Below the pieces are notes generated by a model. The model ran no database searches. It was not told where the DNA came from and saw only the letters and a program-made list of their open reading frames with translations. Source: Deltaproteobacteria bacterium (GTDB lineage: Bacteria; Desulfobacterota; Desulfobulbia; Desulfobulbales; Desulfurivibrionaceae). Taken from it: 43,876 bases of DNA. The stretch lies in contig JAJZRF010000022.1 in the NCBI GenBank assembly GCA_021847425.1, forward strand, positions 1-43,876. The letters are read 5' to 3'. The translations under genes and the position numbers were made by a program. The number at the start of each line of letters is the position of its first letter. Within the stretch, counting starts at the first letter, position 1. Positions 1 to 7,275 of this stretch are shown one piece after another.

Positions 1-223
1 AGAGGTTTGCGGAAAAGCCCTTATACCCCACGGTCATGGACGGTTGCACGACAACACTGTCCTTGCTCAGCTCAAATCCACGCCAGATATACTGACTGTA
101 TGCGCCAACGGTCAGATTCCCGGTGGGCTTTTCTTCCTCGGCACCGGCCAGGCCGGAAAACATGGACAGACATACCCCTGTAACAGCAACCCCAGTCAGC
201 AGCTTCTTCGCAACCTTTCTCAT
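1..223 (-). CDS. Outer-membrane beta-barrel-like protein, N-terminal part only
   Basis: Reading back from an ATG at 223 gives 74 codons that run off the left edge. A good ribosome site (AAAGGAG, 7 nt before the ATG) fixes the start. Residues 1-28 form a signal peptide (two basic residues, a hydrophobic core, then GLAGA before EEE). The mature part contains GAYSQYIWRGF, an alternating pattern like the first strands of the Gcw_chp/TorF-like porin families. It probably encodes an outer-membrane protein with a periplasm-facing N-terminus. It lies downstream of nifB on the same strand but 288 bp away, so it may have its own promoter. Function beyond this cannot be read from the fragment. Confidence 0.7.
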   Translation of the reverse strand, partial: MRKVAKKLLTGVAVTGVCLSMFSGLAGAEEEKPTGNLTVGAYSQYIWRGFELSKDSVVVQPSMTVGYKGFSANL

Positions 224-422
224 GCTCTCTCTCCTTTTGTAAAAAAATGATTCACCAGAACAACAACCCTGGATGTTCCCTCCGGAGGTTGCTACCGAGC
301 ACCCTTGCGCTCTTGCATCTTGGCTATTCATTTTCCGTGCCAAACAAAAGCAAGAGGGCGAAAACGGCAAAACGAGTTGAAATCAAAGAAGAAAAACCCA
401 TCACTCACCCCAAGACACGCTA

Positions 423-489
423 CGCGAATTACATTTTTGAATAATCATATACAAAATCACCACCAAAACAAACAAAAATGTAATTCGCG
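423..489. repeat. 16-bp perfect inverted repeat in the nifB 3' spacer
   Basis: Arms CGCGAATTACATTTTT (423-438) and AAAAATGTAATTCGCG (474-489) are exact complements separated by 35 AT-rich bases. It starts 23 bp after the nifB stop codon, so in the nifB transcript it would form a long stem. It could be a 3' stabilising structure, a weak terminator or the ends of a small element; no flanking target duplication was seen. The remainder of the 224-511 spacer shows no gene. Confidence 0.6.
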
Positions 490-511
490 GTTTTCGCCCA
501 GTTTATTTTTT

Positions 512-1786
512 TCAAGAGCACCCGCCGCCCGAGCCGACACAGCCGCCGGAGGCGCAGGACTTCTTCCGTTTCCGCAAGGGCGCGACACTGGCGCCTTCGT
601 ATATCGCCTTCAGGCCGTCCATGATAAACCCGCCCATCTCCACCGGCCGCAACCCGGTTTTTTCAAGAATCTCGCGGGGCGTCTCGCCCACGCCGCTCAC
701 CAGAACCGCCCGGCAGTCATTCAATGCCCGGGCCAGCGAGGTCCAGCGCTGCAGACCGCCGCTCACCTTGGGAGCTGGCCGCTCTTCCACAAGCAGATAC
801 TCATCCCCCTTCCGTTCGTAGATCTGGAAGCGATTGGCTTCACCAAGGTGCTGATTGACCAGAACCCCCTCCATGCTGGCCACTGCCACATAGGGCCGGA
901 TCTCCGGAGGCAGAGGTGGCATCTGCGCGCAGGCGGAAAGGCACCCTCGCATCTCCTCGGTACGGTCCTGGTCGAGCAGCCCCACCGCGTCGGCCCGACA
1001 GCGGGTGCAATGACGCATCTGCGGCAGAAACTTTTCCGCCTCGGTGCGCAGCGCACCGACTTCCTCCTTGGACGGCTCGCGGATCGTGCCAAAGGGGGTG
1101 CCCACGTTGGGAAACATGGCCATGCAGTTGAAGAGATCCGCGCCCAGTCCCTGCATGGTTTCCGCCACCTTGATGATATGCTGGTCGTTGATCCCCGGAA
1201 TCATGATGGAATTGATCTTCACCGTGATCCCATGCGCTTTCAGGGCTCTGACCGCTTCCAGCTGCCGGGAAAGCAGCAGCTCCGCCGCCTGCCGCCCGTG
1301 ATAGGCAACCTTGCCGTCGCGGACCCAGCTGTAAATCCTGGCGCCCACCTCCGGATCAACGGCATTGATGGTGATGGTCACATGGGAGACATTCAGCTCC
1401 GCCAGCTCGGGGATATAGGGCCCAATGGCCAACCCGTTGCTGGCCAGGCACAGAATCATCTGCGGAAAATTCTTATTGATCAAGCGCATGGTTTCCATGG
1501 TCGCCTCTCCATTGGCAAAGGGGTCGCCAGGCCCGGCAATACCGGCCACGGTAATGCGCGGCTCCTTTTCCAGAACCTTGCCCATGTACACCAGGGCCTG
1601 CTCGGGACTCAAAATGGTGCTGGTCACCCCGGGCCGGGACTCATTGACACAGTCGTACTTGCGGTCGCAATAATTGCACTTGATATTGCAGTTCGGGGCC
1701 ACCGGCAGATGGACGCGGCCTGCCTGCCCTTTCATCGCCGGATTGAAACAGGGATGCTTGCTCAGGTCCTTGTGTATCTCGCTCAT
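512..1786 (-). CDS. nifB: NifB, radical-SAM nitrogenase cofactor maturase
   Basis: A 424-residue protein that makes NifB-co, the 8Fe-9S-C core of the nitrogenase cofactor, by radical-SAM insertion of carbon into paired FeS clusters. The N-terminal HPCFN (Cys13) precedes the radical-SAM triad Cys33, Cys37, Cys40 in PNCNIKCNYC, followed by CDRKYDC. The SAM-binding AGPGDP segment lies near residue 85. The C-terminal third (from about residue 300, RPYVAVASMEG) is the NifX/NafY-like cofactor-binding domain, so this is the fused NifB type. It ends in a Cys/Gly-rich tail (CASGGCVGSGGGCS). The ATG follows GGGAG. It is the last gene of nifE-nifN-nifB, 89 bp after nifN. Confidence 0.96.
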   Translation of the reverse strand: MSEIHKDLSKHPCFNPAMKGQAGRVHLPVAPNCNIKCNYCDRKYDCVNESRPGVTSTILSPEQALVYMGKVLEKEPRITVAGIAGPGDPFANGEATMETMRLINKNFPQMILCLASNGLAIGPYIPELAELNVSHVTITINAVDPEVGARIYSWVRDGKVAYHGRQAAELLLSRQLEAVRALKAHGITVKINSIMIPGINDQHIIKVAETMQGLGADLFNCMAMFPNVGTPFGTIREPSKEEVGALRTEAEKFLPQMRHCTRCRADAVGLLDQDRTEEMRGCLSACAQMPPLPPEIRPYVAVASMEGVLVNQHLGEANRFQIYERKGDEYLLVEERPAPKVSGGLQRWTSLARALNDCRAVLVSGVGETPREILEKTGLRPVEMGGFIMDGLKAIYEGASVAPLRKRKKSCASGGCVGSGGGCS

Positions 1787-1801
1787 GATTTTCTCCCTTT
1801 T

Positions 1802-1864
1802 TGATAGCTGTCAGTCTTCAGCCTTCAGCTATCAGCTCAAGGCTGACCGCTGATAGCTGACAAC
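1802..1864. repeat. Period-7 tandem repeat, nifN-nifB spacer
   Basis: Nine consecutive degenerate 7-mers of the type TGNNAGC (TGATAGC, TGTCAGT, CTTCAGC, CTTCAGC, TATCAGC, and so on) fill most of the 89-bp spacer. TGATAGCTG occurs at 1802 and 1851 and its complement CAGCTATCA at 1826, so the RNA can form either of two hairpins. It belongs to the same class as the arrays at 10444 and 37265. Confidence 0.75.
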
Positions 1865-1875
1865 TGCTTTATTTT

Positions 1876-3234
1876 TCACATATAGCTGTAGCCGACCTCG
1901 GAGCTGTCCTGCTTTGCCATGATCATCGCATTGGCGATCAGGTCGAAAAGCTGCTGCGCTCCGTGGTAGCCGATATGCAGGAGCCGCTGGCCGCCCACCC
2001 GGTCGTGGATGGGAAACCCCACCCGGATCAACGGAATGCTTAAATTCCGGGCCAGGGTATAGCCCTTGCTGTGACCGAGGAAAAAATCAGGCTTCAGCTC
2101 CGCGGCCAATTCGCCTATCTCGTGGAAATCCATCCCCTCATGTATCCGTGGCATTTCCACAGCAAAGCCTTCCACCGCCTTTTCGATGGCCTTAACAAAG
2201 GAGCCGCTGGTGCCGCCCGAGGCGCAGAGCACCGGCTGCACCCCGATCTCGGCCAGAAACGAGGTCAGGCCGATAACCAGATCCTCTTCGCCGTACACCA
2301 CGGCCCGTTTGCCGAACACGTACTTATGGCCGTCCACCAGGCTGTCCACCAACCTACCCCGCGCCATGGCGTACTTCTCCGGCGGGGGGTTGCCGGAAAG
2401 GTCGCTCAACACCTCGAAGAACCGGTCCGTTTCCCTGATGCCCACCGGCATGCCCAAACGGTGCAGGTCCACCCCGTATGCTTTCTCAAGGTGTTTGCCT
2501 CCGGAGAGCTGGTCCGGCAGGGTATGGCCGAACTCCACGGTTGCCTTGGCTCCGCCCATGGCCCGGATATCGCTGATCCTGGTCCCGCCCTTGGGAATCA
2601 GGGGATAGTCCCGCAGGGCCGGCCCGTCGAGGGTTTCGGAAAAATCAGGCAACACGGTGGCAGTCAAGCCGCAATCGGCAACGATCTCCTTGAGGCTCCG
2701 CAGATCAGCGGCCGAGAGAAAGCCGGGCAGGATGTTCACCGTGGAGTTGGCGTCCGCCGCCACGGTCAACTGCTCCACCAGCCCCCGCACCGCCGCATGG
2801 AACCCCTCCATGTGGGTGCCCGAATAGCTCGGGGTGGAAACCTGCACCAGCAGCGGGCCGCCGTCCCGCATGAACTCCCGGCGGTACTCGAAGAGCAGCC
2901 GTTTCACATCGTCGCCGATGGTTTCGGTGAGACAGGTGGTGGCGATGCCGATGAGGGCCGGGTGGTATTTCTCCGTCACGTTTTTCAGGCCCAGCTTCAG
3001 GTTTGCGCCGCCGCCGTAGACCGCGTTCTTCTCCCCCAGCGAGGAGGAAGCGATGTCGATGGGTTCGTTAAAATGGCTGATGATGTAGCGCCGCATGTAG
3101 GTGGCGCACCCCTGGGAGCCGTGGAGAAAGGGCACCGCCCCTTCCACGCCCCGAAAAGCGAGGCTGGCGCCCAGCGGCTTGCACAGCTTGCAGGCATTGG
3201 TGGTGGAGACATACTGGGGGACCATCTTAGTCAT
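1876..3234 (-). CDS. nifN: NifN, cofactor scaffold beta subunit
   Basis: A 452-residue NifK homologue that pairs with NifE to form the scaffold on which NifB-co is matured to FeMo-co. It shows the expected NifN features: NACKLCKPLGA near the N-terminus, FLHGSQGCATY (P-cluster-equivalent Cys), and TTCLTETIGDD near residue 112. I chose the ATG at 3234 because it sits 6 nt after AGGAGGT. A longer reading from 3258 adds eight residues that lie upstream of that ribosome site. The start overlaps the end of nifE by 8 bp, which implies translational coupling. The C-terminus ends SSEVGYSYM. Confidence 0.94.
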   Translation of the reverse strand: MTKMVPQYVSTTNACKLCKPLGASLAFRGVEGAVPFLHGSQGCATYMRRYIISHFNEPIDIASSSLGEKNAVYGGGANLKLGLKNVTEKYHPALIGIATTCLTETIGDDVKRLLFEYRREFMRDGGPLLVQVSTPSYSGTHMEGFHAAVRGLVEQLTVAADANSTVNILPGFLSAADLRSLKEIVADCGLTATVLPDFSETLDGPALRDYPLIPKGGTRISDIRAMGGAKATVEFGHTLPDQLSGGKHLEKAYGVDLHRLGMPVGIRETDRFFEVLSDLSGNPPPEKYAMARGRLVDSLVDGHKYVFGKRAVVYGEEDLVIGLTSFLAEIGVQPVLCASGGTSGSFVKAIEKAVEGFAVEMPRIHEGMDFHEIGELAAELKPDFFLGHSKGYTLARNLSIPLIRVGFPIHDRVGGQRLLHIGYHGAQQLFDLIANAMIMAKQDSSEVGYSYM

Positions 3235-4591
3235 GGGGCACCTCCTGCACGGTTTCACTTTTCCGGGGCACGAACCGCCACACCGGGCTCATCACCGAGG
3301 AGTACACCTCGCGGGCAAAGTTGAGCATGCCGGCAAACCCGGCCAGCATCTCCTTGCGTTCGTGGTTGTGGTCGCAGAAGGCCACGCCCAGCTTATAGGC
3401 GATGGGCCGCTCCTTGACCCCGCCCACGAAGATGTCCACCTCCTTTTCCTGGAGAAACGCGGAAAGCTCCAGGGGGTTGGAATCATCCACGATGATGGTG
3501 CCAGGGTCAGTGATCTCGGCCAGTTCCGCATAATCCTCCGGGGTCCCGGTCTGGGAGCCGACCATGACCGCCTGCATGCCGATGGCGCGGAAGGCCTTGA
3601 CCAGGGAAAACGCCTTGAACGCCCCTCCCACATAGATGGCGGCCCGCTTGCCGGCCAACGCCTGCCGGTATTTCATCAGCTCCGGCATCAACAAGGAAAG
3701 CTCCTCCTTGACCAGCTCCCGCGTGCGACGCATCATCTCCTCGTCCTTGAAAAACGCGGCCACCGCATAGAGCGATTCGGCCATGTCCTCAACGCCGAAG
3801 TAGGAGACCCGCAGCGAGGGGATGCCATAGTCCTCTTTCATCATCCGGGCCAGATCCATGGTGGAGCCGGAGCACTGCACCACGTTGAGCGCGGCTCCAT
3901 GGGCCCGCTGGATGTCTCCCACCCGGCCGTCCCCGGTGATGTTGGCCACCACCTCGACGCCCATCCGGGTAAAGTAGTCGCGGATCAGCCAGATCTCCCC
4001 GGCCAGGTTGAAATCGCCCAAAATGTTGAGGCTGTACTTGGATATCCCGCTGATGTCGCCCATGCCCACCAGTTGCCGCATGGCATTGCAGGCGGCCTTG
4101 TACCCCTCCCGCTTGTTGCCCTTGAACCCCTCCGACTGCACGGGCAGAACCGGAATCCCCTTTTCCTCGCTCACCCTGCGGCACACCGCCGCCATGTCGT
4201 CGCCGATGATCCCCACGATGCAGGTGGAATAGACAAAGGCCGCCTTGGGCGCGTGCCGGTCGATGAGTTCGACCAGGGCGCTGTAGAGCTTTTTCTCGCC
4301 GCCGAAGATGACGTCGGCCTCCTGCATGTCCGTGGAAAAACTCAAGCGGTGCAGTTCCGGCCCGGAGGAGAGCGCCCCCCGGATATCCCAGGTGTAGACC
4401 GCGCAGCCGATGGGGCCATGCACCAAGTGCAGGGCGTCGGCGATTGGGTACAGCACCACCCTGGAGCCGCAGAACACGCAGGCCCGCTGGCTCACCGCTC
4501 CGGCCAGGCTGTCCTTGTTGCACTCCATGGCAAAGGGGGCTTCCCCGGTGCGGTGTATCGAATCCTGTCGTTCCTGCAACGCTGCTTCCAT
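3227..4591 (-). CDS. nifE: NifE, cofactor scaffold alpha subunit
   Basis: A 454-residue NifD homologue and partner of NifN in the E2N2 scaffold. Motifs seen include RACVFCGSRVV, HGPIGCAVYTWDIRG, SFSTDMQEADVIFGGEKKL and TCIVGIIGDD, all standard in NifE. The ATG at 4591 follows AGGAG by 10 nt; an upstream in-frame ATG at 4648 falls at the -24 promoter element and cannot be used by that transcript. It is first in the nifENB operon, about 40 bp downstream of a sigma-54 promoter. No nifX or nifV follows it inside the window. Confidence 0.95.
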   Translation of the reverse strand: MEAALQERQDSIHRTGEAPFAMECNKDSLAGAVSQRACVFCGSRVVLYPIADALHLVHGPIGCAVYTWDIRGALSSGPELHRLSFSTDMQEADVIFGGEKKLYSALVELIDRHAPKAAFVYSTCIVGIIGDDMAAVCRRVSEEKGIPVLPVQSEGFKGNKREGYKAACNAMRQLVGMGDISGISKYSLNILGDFNLAGEIWLIRDYFTRMGVEVVANITGDGRVGDIQRAHGAALNVVQCSGSTMDLARMMKEDYGIPSLRVSYFGVEDMAESLYAVAAFFKDEEMMRRTRELVKEELSLLMPELMKYRQALAGKRAAIYVGGAFKAFSLVKAFRAIGMQAVMVGSQTGTPEDYAELAEITDPGTIIVDDSNPLELSAFLQEKEVDIFVGGVKERPIAYKLGVAFCDHNHERKEMLAGFAGMLNFAREVYSSVMSPVWRFVPRKSETVQEVPHD

Positions 4592-4632
4592 GGCACCCGT
4601 GCTCCTGTGTAATGAGTTACAAAGGGGTAAGA

Positions 4633-4647
4633 GCAAGGGGTGTGCCA
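4633..4647 (-). promoter_or_regulatory. Sigma-54 (-24/-12) promoter of nifENB
   Basis: On the minus strand TGGCACACCCCTTGC matches the sigma-54 consensus TGGCAC-N5-TTGC with the required GG and GC 10 bases apart. The same 15 bases occur before nifH (15436-15450). It lies about 42 bp upstream of the nifE ATG, a fitting distance. Confidence 0.9.
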
Positions 4648-4737
4648 CGCAGGGGAAATAATATTTTCTTGTTTGATTACATGATGTTATAGAGATAATA
4701 GCTCAGGGGCTGAAACGGAAAGGGGCAAGGAGGGTTG

Positions 4738-4753
4738 TGTAATGTTTGCGACA
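4738..4753 (-). promoter_or_regulatory. NifA-type upstream activator site for nifENB
   Basis: TGT-AATGTTTGCG-ACA matches the TGT-N10-ACA NifA site exactly and lies 90 bp upstream of the -24 element, the usual spacing for a looping activator. The rest of the 4592-4900 spacer holds no convincing gene. Confidence 0.7.
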
Positions 4754-4900
4754 AAAAAGAAGGGGGTGGACATTTCTGTCGGTCCACGGACTTGGAGAAC
4801 AACACAGATTCCGGGGGATGATCCGGATTTTCCACTGTACAGTGCTCCCGAGAGACGCTACAGTAAAGGCGGTCAATCGCCCTTCGAGGAGAATCATGTC

Positions 4901-5170
4901 GTGAATATCAGATTTTCAGAGGATGTCATCCCGTTAAGCGACCTGAAAGCAAACCCCGGCAAAGTCATACGGCATGTCTCCGAGGCGCATCGGCCGGTAT
5001 TGTTGACCAGCCGGGGGCGAGGGGTGGCGGTGGTGCCGGACCTGCGGGATTATGAAAAGACCGAAGAGGAATGTTCTTTCATGCGAGCCGTGGTCAAAGG
5101 CATGGTGGAGTTGGATCAAGGACACGAGACATCCCTTGCCGAGGTGAAAAAACGGTTGGGACTGACCTAG
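4901..5170 (+). CDS. Phd/YefM-like antitoxin
   Basis: An 89-residue protein starting at GTG (4901) after GAGGAG. The overlapping ATG at 4896 is out of frame and meets a stop at once. The N-terminal half (IPLSDLKANPGKVIRHVSEAHRPVLLTSRGRGVAVV) is the Phd/YefM fold: a DNA-binding strand-helix segment followed by a repressor-like core. The C-terminal half (HETSLAEVKKRLGL) is the toxin-wrapping tail typical of RelB/YefM partners. The open frame extends upstream to 4742 but that part overlaps the nifE activator site and shows no family similarity. The cognate toxin begins 2 bp downstream but is truncated, so this is probably an orphaned antitoxin. Confidence 0.8.
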   Translation: MNIRFSEDVIPLSDLKANPGKVIRHVSEAHRPVLLTSRGRGVAVVPDLRDYEKTEEECSFMRAVVKGMVELDQGHETSLAEVKKRLGLT

Positions 5171-5172
5171 AA

Positions 5173-5235
5173 ATGACCGGGACGATACCCATAACCTTCG
5201 CGGAGTCCGCAGTTCAGGACGCCGTGCACTTGTAA
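5173..5235 (+). pseudogene. Truncated RelE/ParE-type toxin remnant
   Basis: An ATG 2 bp after the antitoxin stop opens a 20-codon frame, MTGTIPITFAESAVQDAVHL, then TAA. The first 16 residues match the usual beginning of RelE/ParE toxins that follow such antitoxins (strand 1, then the FAESAVQD helix start), after which the sequence diverges. The body of the toxin, with its active-site residues, is gone. The MITE starts 45 bp further on, so the deletion predates or accompanied later rearrangement here. Identification rests on family memory and position. Confidence 0.6.
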
Positions 5236-5268
5236 TTTTAATTCACCTCTGGTTGACAGAGATTTAAG

Positions 5269-5505
5269 TATTATGTCCCGAATGGCGCTAGTTTAAGGTT
5301 TTTGCCTGGGAGATCACCCACAATGATCGGTTAAAACTACGACCTCGCCGATTTGACGACGCACAGGGGAAAGTGCCCCTCAACACAATCGGCGGCAAGA
5401 AAAAACTACCAGCGGCTAATATCGCCTAAGCATAAAATGTGAGAGACTCAGAGACGCAAAAATCATGCTGAAATCGCTTAAACTAGCGCCATTCTATTAT
5501 GTCCC
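5269..5505. mobile_element. MITE-like element with 18-bp TIRs and 11-bp target duplication
   Basis: The element proper is 5280-5494 (215 bp). Its ends are perfect 18-bp inverted repeats, GAATGGCGCTAGTTTAAG at 5280-5297 and its complement at 5477-5494. It is flanked by identical 11-bp direct repeats TATTATGTCCC at 5269-5279 and 5495-5505. It has no open frame of useful size. Inside is a stem of CGCCGATT (5346-5353) with AATCGGCG (5387-5394) enclosing a second AGGGG/CCCCT hairpin. The TIR style and the 11-bp duplication suit the IS4 group, so it is probably a non-autonomous derivative moved in trans; no transposase lies in the window. Confidence 0.85.
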
Positions 5506-5611
5506 CTGAATTATGAGGCAGGAAAATAAACAGGCGCTCGAAGCCGGAATTACTCGCAAACGTAATTTTCCCCTGGAATAGTCTAACAAGCTGACAAACC
5601 GGGAGGATTCC

Positions 5612-5674
5612 ATGCGTTTCCCCATAACCTTGGGCATCCCGCTTTACACCCACATGACAAGGAGTCCGAAGTGA
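5612..5674 (+). CDS. Possible 20-aa leader peptide before hepT
   Basis: An ATG 5 nt after GGGAGGATTC-type sequence opens MRFPITLGIPLYTHMTRSPK. Its TGA stop overlaps the GTG start of the next gene (GTGA). The good ribosome site and exact overlap suggest translational coupling, but a remnant of a lost gene or chance are equally possible. The rest of the 5506-5611 stretch shows nothing recognisable. Confidence 0.3.
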   Translation: MRFPITLGIPLYTHMTRSPK

Positions 5675-6096
5675 AAGATATTCGGTGGAAACAGCGCTTC
5701 GACAATTACACCAATGCGTTGCAAACCCTCAGCAGGGCGGTGGAATTATCCAGACAGCGCGATTTGTCGGAACTGGAACAGCAGGGGGTAATTCAGGGGT
5801 TTGAGTTTACCCACGAACTTGCCTGGAATGTGTTGAAGGATTATCTCGAAGAACAGGGATTTGTCGGCATCGTCGGTTCCAGGAATGCAACCCGCGAAGC
5901 CTTCAGGAACGGGCTGCTCGATGACGGGGAAACATGGATGGACATGATCAAGGCCCGCAACCTGACCTCGCACACCTACGACCCTCACATCGCGGAGGAG
6001 GTTGCGAAAGACATTCTGACCCGATTTTATCCCGCCTTTGTCGCAATGGCACAACGCTTCGGCGCGCTTGCCGGTCAGCCGGACACCAACCCATGA
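5671..6096 (+). CDS. hepT: HepT-like HEPN toxin (HI0074 family)
   Basis: A 141-residue all-helical protein of the nucleotidyltransferase substrate-binding (HI0074/HEPN) family. The N-terminal part (FDNYTNALQTLSRAVEL) and GFEFTHELAWNVLKDYLEEQG are characteristic. The HEPN RNase motif R-X4-H-X-Y is present as RNLTSHTY near residue 115. In known pairs the HEPN protein is a ribonuclease toxin inactivated by AMP transfer from the partner MNT protein. The start is GTG, with AAGGAG 8 nt upstream. Its stop overlaps the start of the next gene by 4 bp (ATGA), as in a type VII toxin-antitoxin operon. Confidence 0.88.
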   Translation: MKDIRWKQRFDNYTNALQTLSRAVELSRQRDLSELEQQGVIQGFEFTHELAWNVLKDYLEEQGFVGIVGSRNATREAFRNGLLDDGETWMDMIKARNLTSHTYDPHIAEEVAKDILTRFYPAFVAMAQRFGALAGQPDTNP

Positions 6097-6446
6097 ACCA
6101 CGGCCTGCCATCGCAGACAGTGAAAAAAATCCACACCGTATTCAGCCGCTTTCCAGCCATCGAGAAAGCGGTTTTGTACGGCTCCCGCGCCAAGGGCACT
6201 TACAAAACCGGCTCGGACATCGACCTGACCCTGTACGGCGATGCCCTGACCACGGCGGAACTTGGCGCCATTGTCGAGGAACTTGACGACCTGCTGTTGC
6301 CCTACCAGATCGACCTCTCGATTTTTGACCAGATCGCCCATGCAAAACTGCGGGAACATATCGAGCGCGTCGGGGTGGTGTTTTACGAGAAGGGTAAAAG
6401 CGCAAATTGGAGAATCTCGAAGATCTCGGGAATAGTCATGATTTGA
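6093..6446 (+). CDS. mntA: MntA-like nucleotidyltransferase antitoxin
   Basis: A 117-residue minimal nucleotidyltransferase. The catalytic signature GS-X10-D-X-D is intact as GSRAKGTYKTGSDID (residues about 30-44), with the downstream acidic residue in QIDLSIFD. In HepT/MntA pairs this enzyme AMPylates a Tyr of the HEPN toxin and neutralises it. The ATG overlaps the hepT stop by 4 bp, fixing the start. Length is normal for the HI0073 family; the last 15 residues (from KSANWRIS) look like run-on beyond the conserved domain. Confidence 0.88.
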   Translation: MNHGLPSQTVKKIHTVFSRFPAIEKAVLYGSRAKGTYKTGSDIDLTLYGDALTTAELGAIVEELDDLLLPYQIDLSIFDQIAHAKLREHIERVGVVFYEKGKSANWRISKISGIVMI

Positions 6447-6501
6447 TGCGTTTCTTGCCGGAAGGCTCTGGGCTCAGGTCTTGAACAGTAAATTTACAGT
6501 A

Positions 6502-6840
6502 TCATTTTTCCTGCTTACCCAAGAGCAGGCGCTCAACCGCTGACCGGTACGCGGCCAGGTCTTCGCGCTTGTCGATAGCCAGCACCAGAACGACCAGCAC
6601 ATCTTCCTCAACGCTATAGACCAAACGGTAGCCCTGCTTGCGCAATTTAATTTTGTAGCAATTACGCAGGTCACCATGCAGGTGCGAGCCAGGCGGGCAG
6701 GGTTGCTCGAGACGCTTTTTGAGTGCTTTGCGCAACACCGCCTTGATGCTCCCGTCGAGACCGTTCCACTCCTCGAGTGCTTCCGGCAAAAATTTGAGCC
6801 GGTACTTCGGGATACCTGGAACGACTTCAGATTTTGTCAA
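6502..6840 (-). CDS. relE: RelE-type mRNA interferase toxin
   Basis: A RelE/StbE-superfamily protein of 112 residues. Visible features are YRLKFLPEALEEWNGLDGSIKAVLRKALKKRLEQP, the central HGDLRNCYKIKLRKQGYRLVY (basic residues that in RelE contact mRNA) and VLVVLVLAIDKREDLAAY. I place the start at TTG 6840, which has GAGGT 5 nt upstream and overlaps the antitoxin end by 14 bp. Longer readings to 6894 would lie inside the antitoxin gene. Toxin and antitoxin are on the strand opposite to hepT-mntA and converge with it. Confidence 0.85.
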   Translation of the reverse strand: MTKSEVVPGIPKYRLKFLPEALEEWNGLDGSIKAVLRKALKKRLEQPCPPGSHLHGDLRNCYKIKLRKQGYRLVYSVEEDVLVVLVLAIDKREDLAAYRSAVERLLLGKQEK

Positions 6841-7078
6841 TATCAACCTCGATGGCCGTGTCTTTGTGTGCCAGCCGGTGGCGTACAAGCTCAACCAGAT
6901 CCAGATCGACCAACTTCTCGACCAAGGCTTCGAAAAGCTTAGGGGTGACCATATAAAAAGCGGGACGGTTGTGGTTGAGCACCGCTACCGGCTTTTCGCC
7001 TGCGGAGCGCAGTACCTGCGCCGGGTTCTTCTTGAACTCGGACATGCTGATCGAGTAGTCGGCGTAGATCGTATCCAT
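6827..7078 (-). CDS. Phd/YefM-family antitoxin (RelB-like)
   Basis: An 83-residue protein, start ATG 7078 after AGGAGGG with 5-nt spacing. SISMSEFKKNPAQVLRSAGEKPVAVLNHNRPAFYMVTPKLFEAL is the Phd/YefM DNA-binding core. The short acidic C-terminus (KDTAIEVDIDKI) is the likely toxin-binding tail. It is co-transcribed and overlapping with the RelE toxin, forming a complete type II module that should autoregulate. A spacer of about 200 bp (7079-7275) with no gene lies upstream. Confidence 0.88.
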   Translation of the reverse strand: MDTIYADYSISMSEFKKNPAQVLRSAGEKPVAVLNHNRPAFYMVTPKLFEALVEKLVDLDLVELVRHRLAHKDTAIEVDIDKI

Positions 7079-7275
7079 ACATTCCCTCCTTGAATTATCA
7101 GCTACAAATATAGCTCTGTTTACAGCCCTTTTCAAGGAAAAAATAAGTAGAGTAACGCACACGGCTTTCCGATGTCCTTCATGCCAAGGCGCATGCGCCG
7201 AGCCCACGCCTGCCACCACAGGAACCTTTCACAACCCATAGGCCCGAGAGTTCCGTCCTCCTTTTCTTGTCTTGA

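Noticed and set aside
327-343. Sigma-54-like site (TTGGCACG) upstream of the outer-membrane protein gene
   Set aside because: The -24 half is good but the -12 half lacks the essential GC at the right distance (it reads GA).
305-1804. Long open frame antisense to nifB
   Set aside because: It is a codon-bias shadow of nifB; no ribosome site, composition rich in His/Gly/Arg and no family similarity. The same applies to long antisense frames over nifE, nifN, nifK, nifD, the NifB-like gene and the RND pump.
4742-4900. N-terminal extension of the antitoxin to an ATG at 4742
   Set aside because: It overlaps the NifA site of nifENB, shows no family similarity, and a GTG with GAGGAG exists at 4901.
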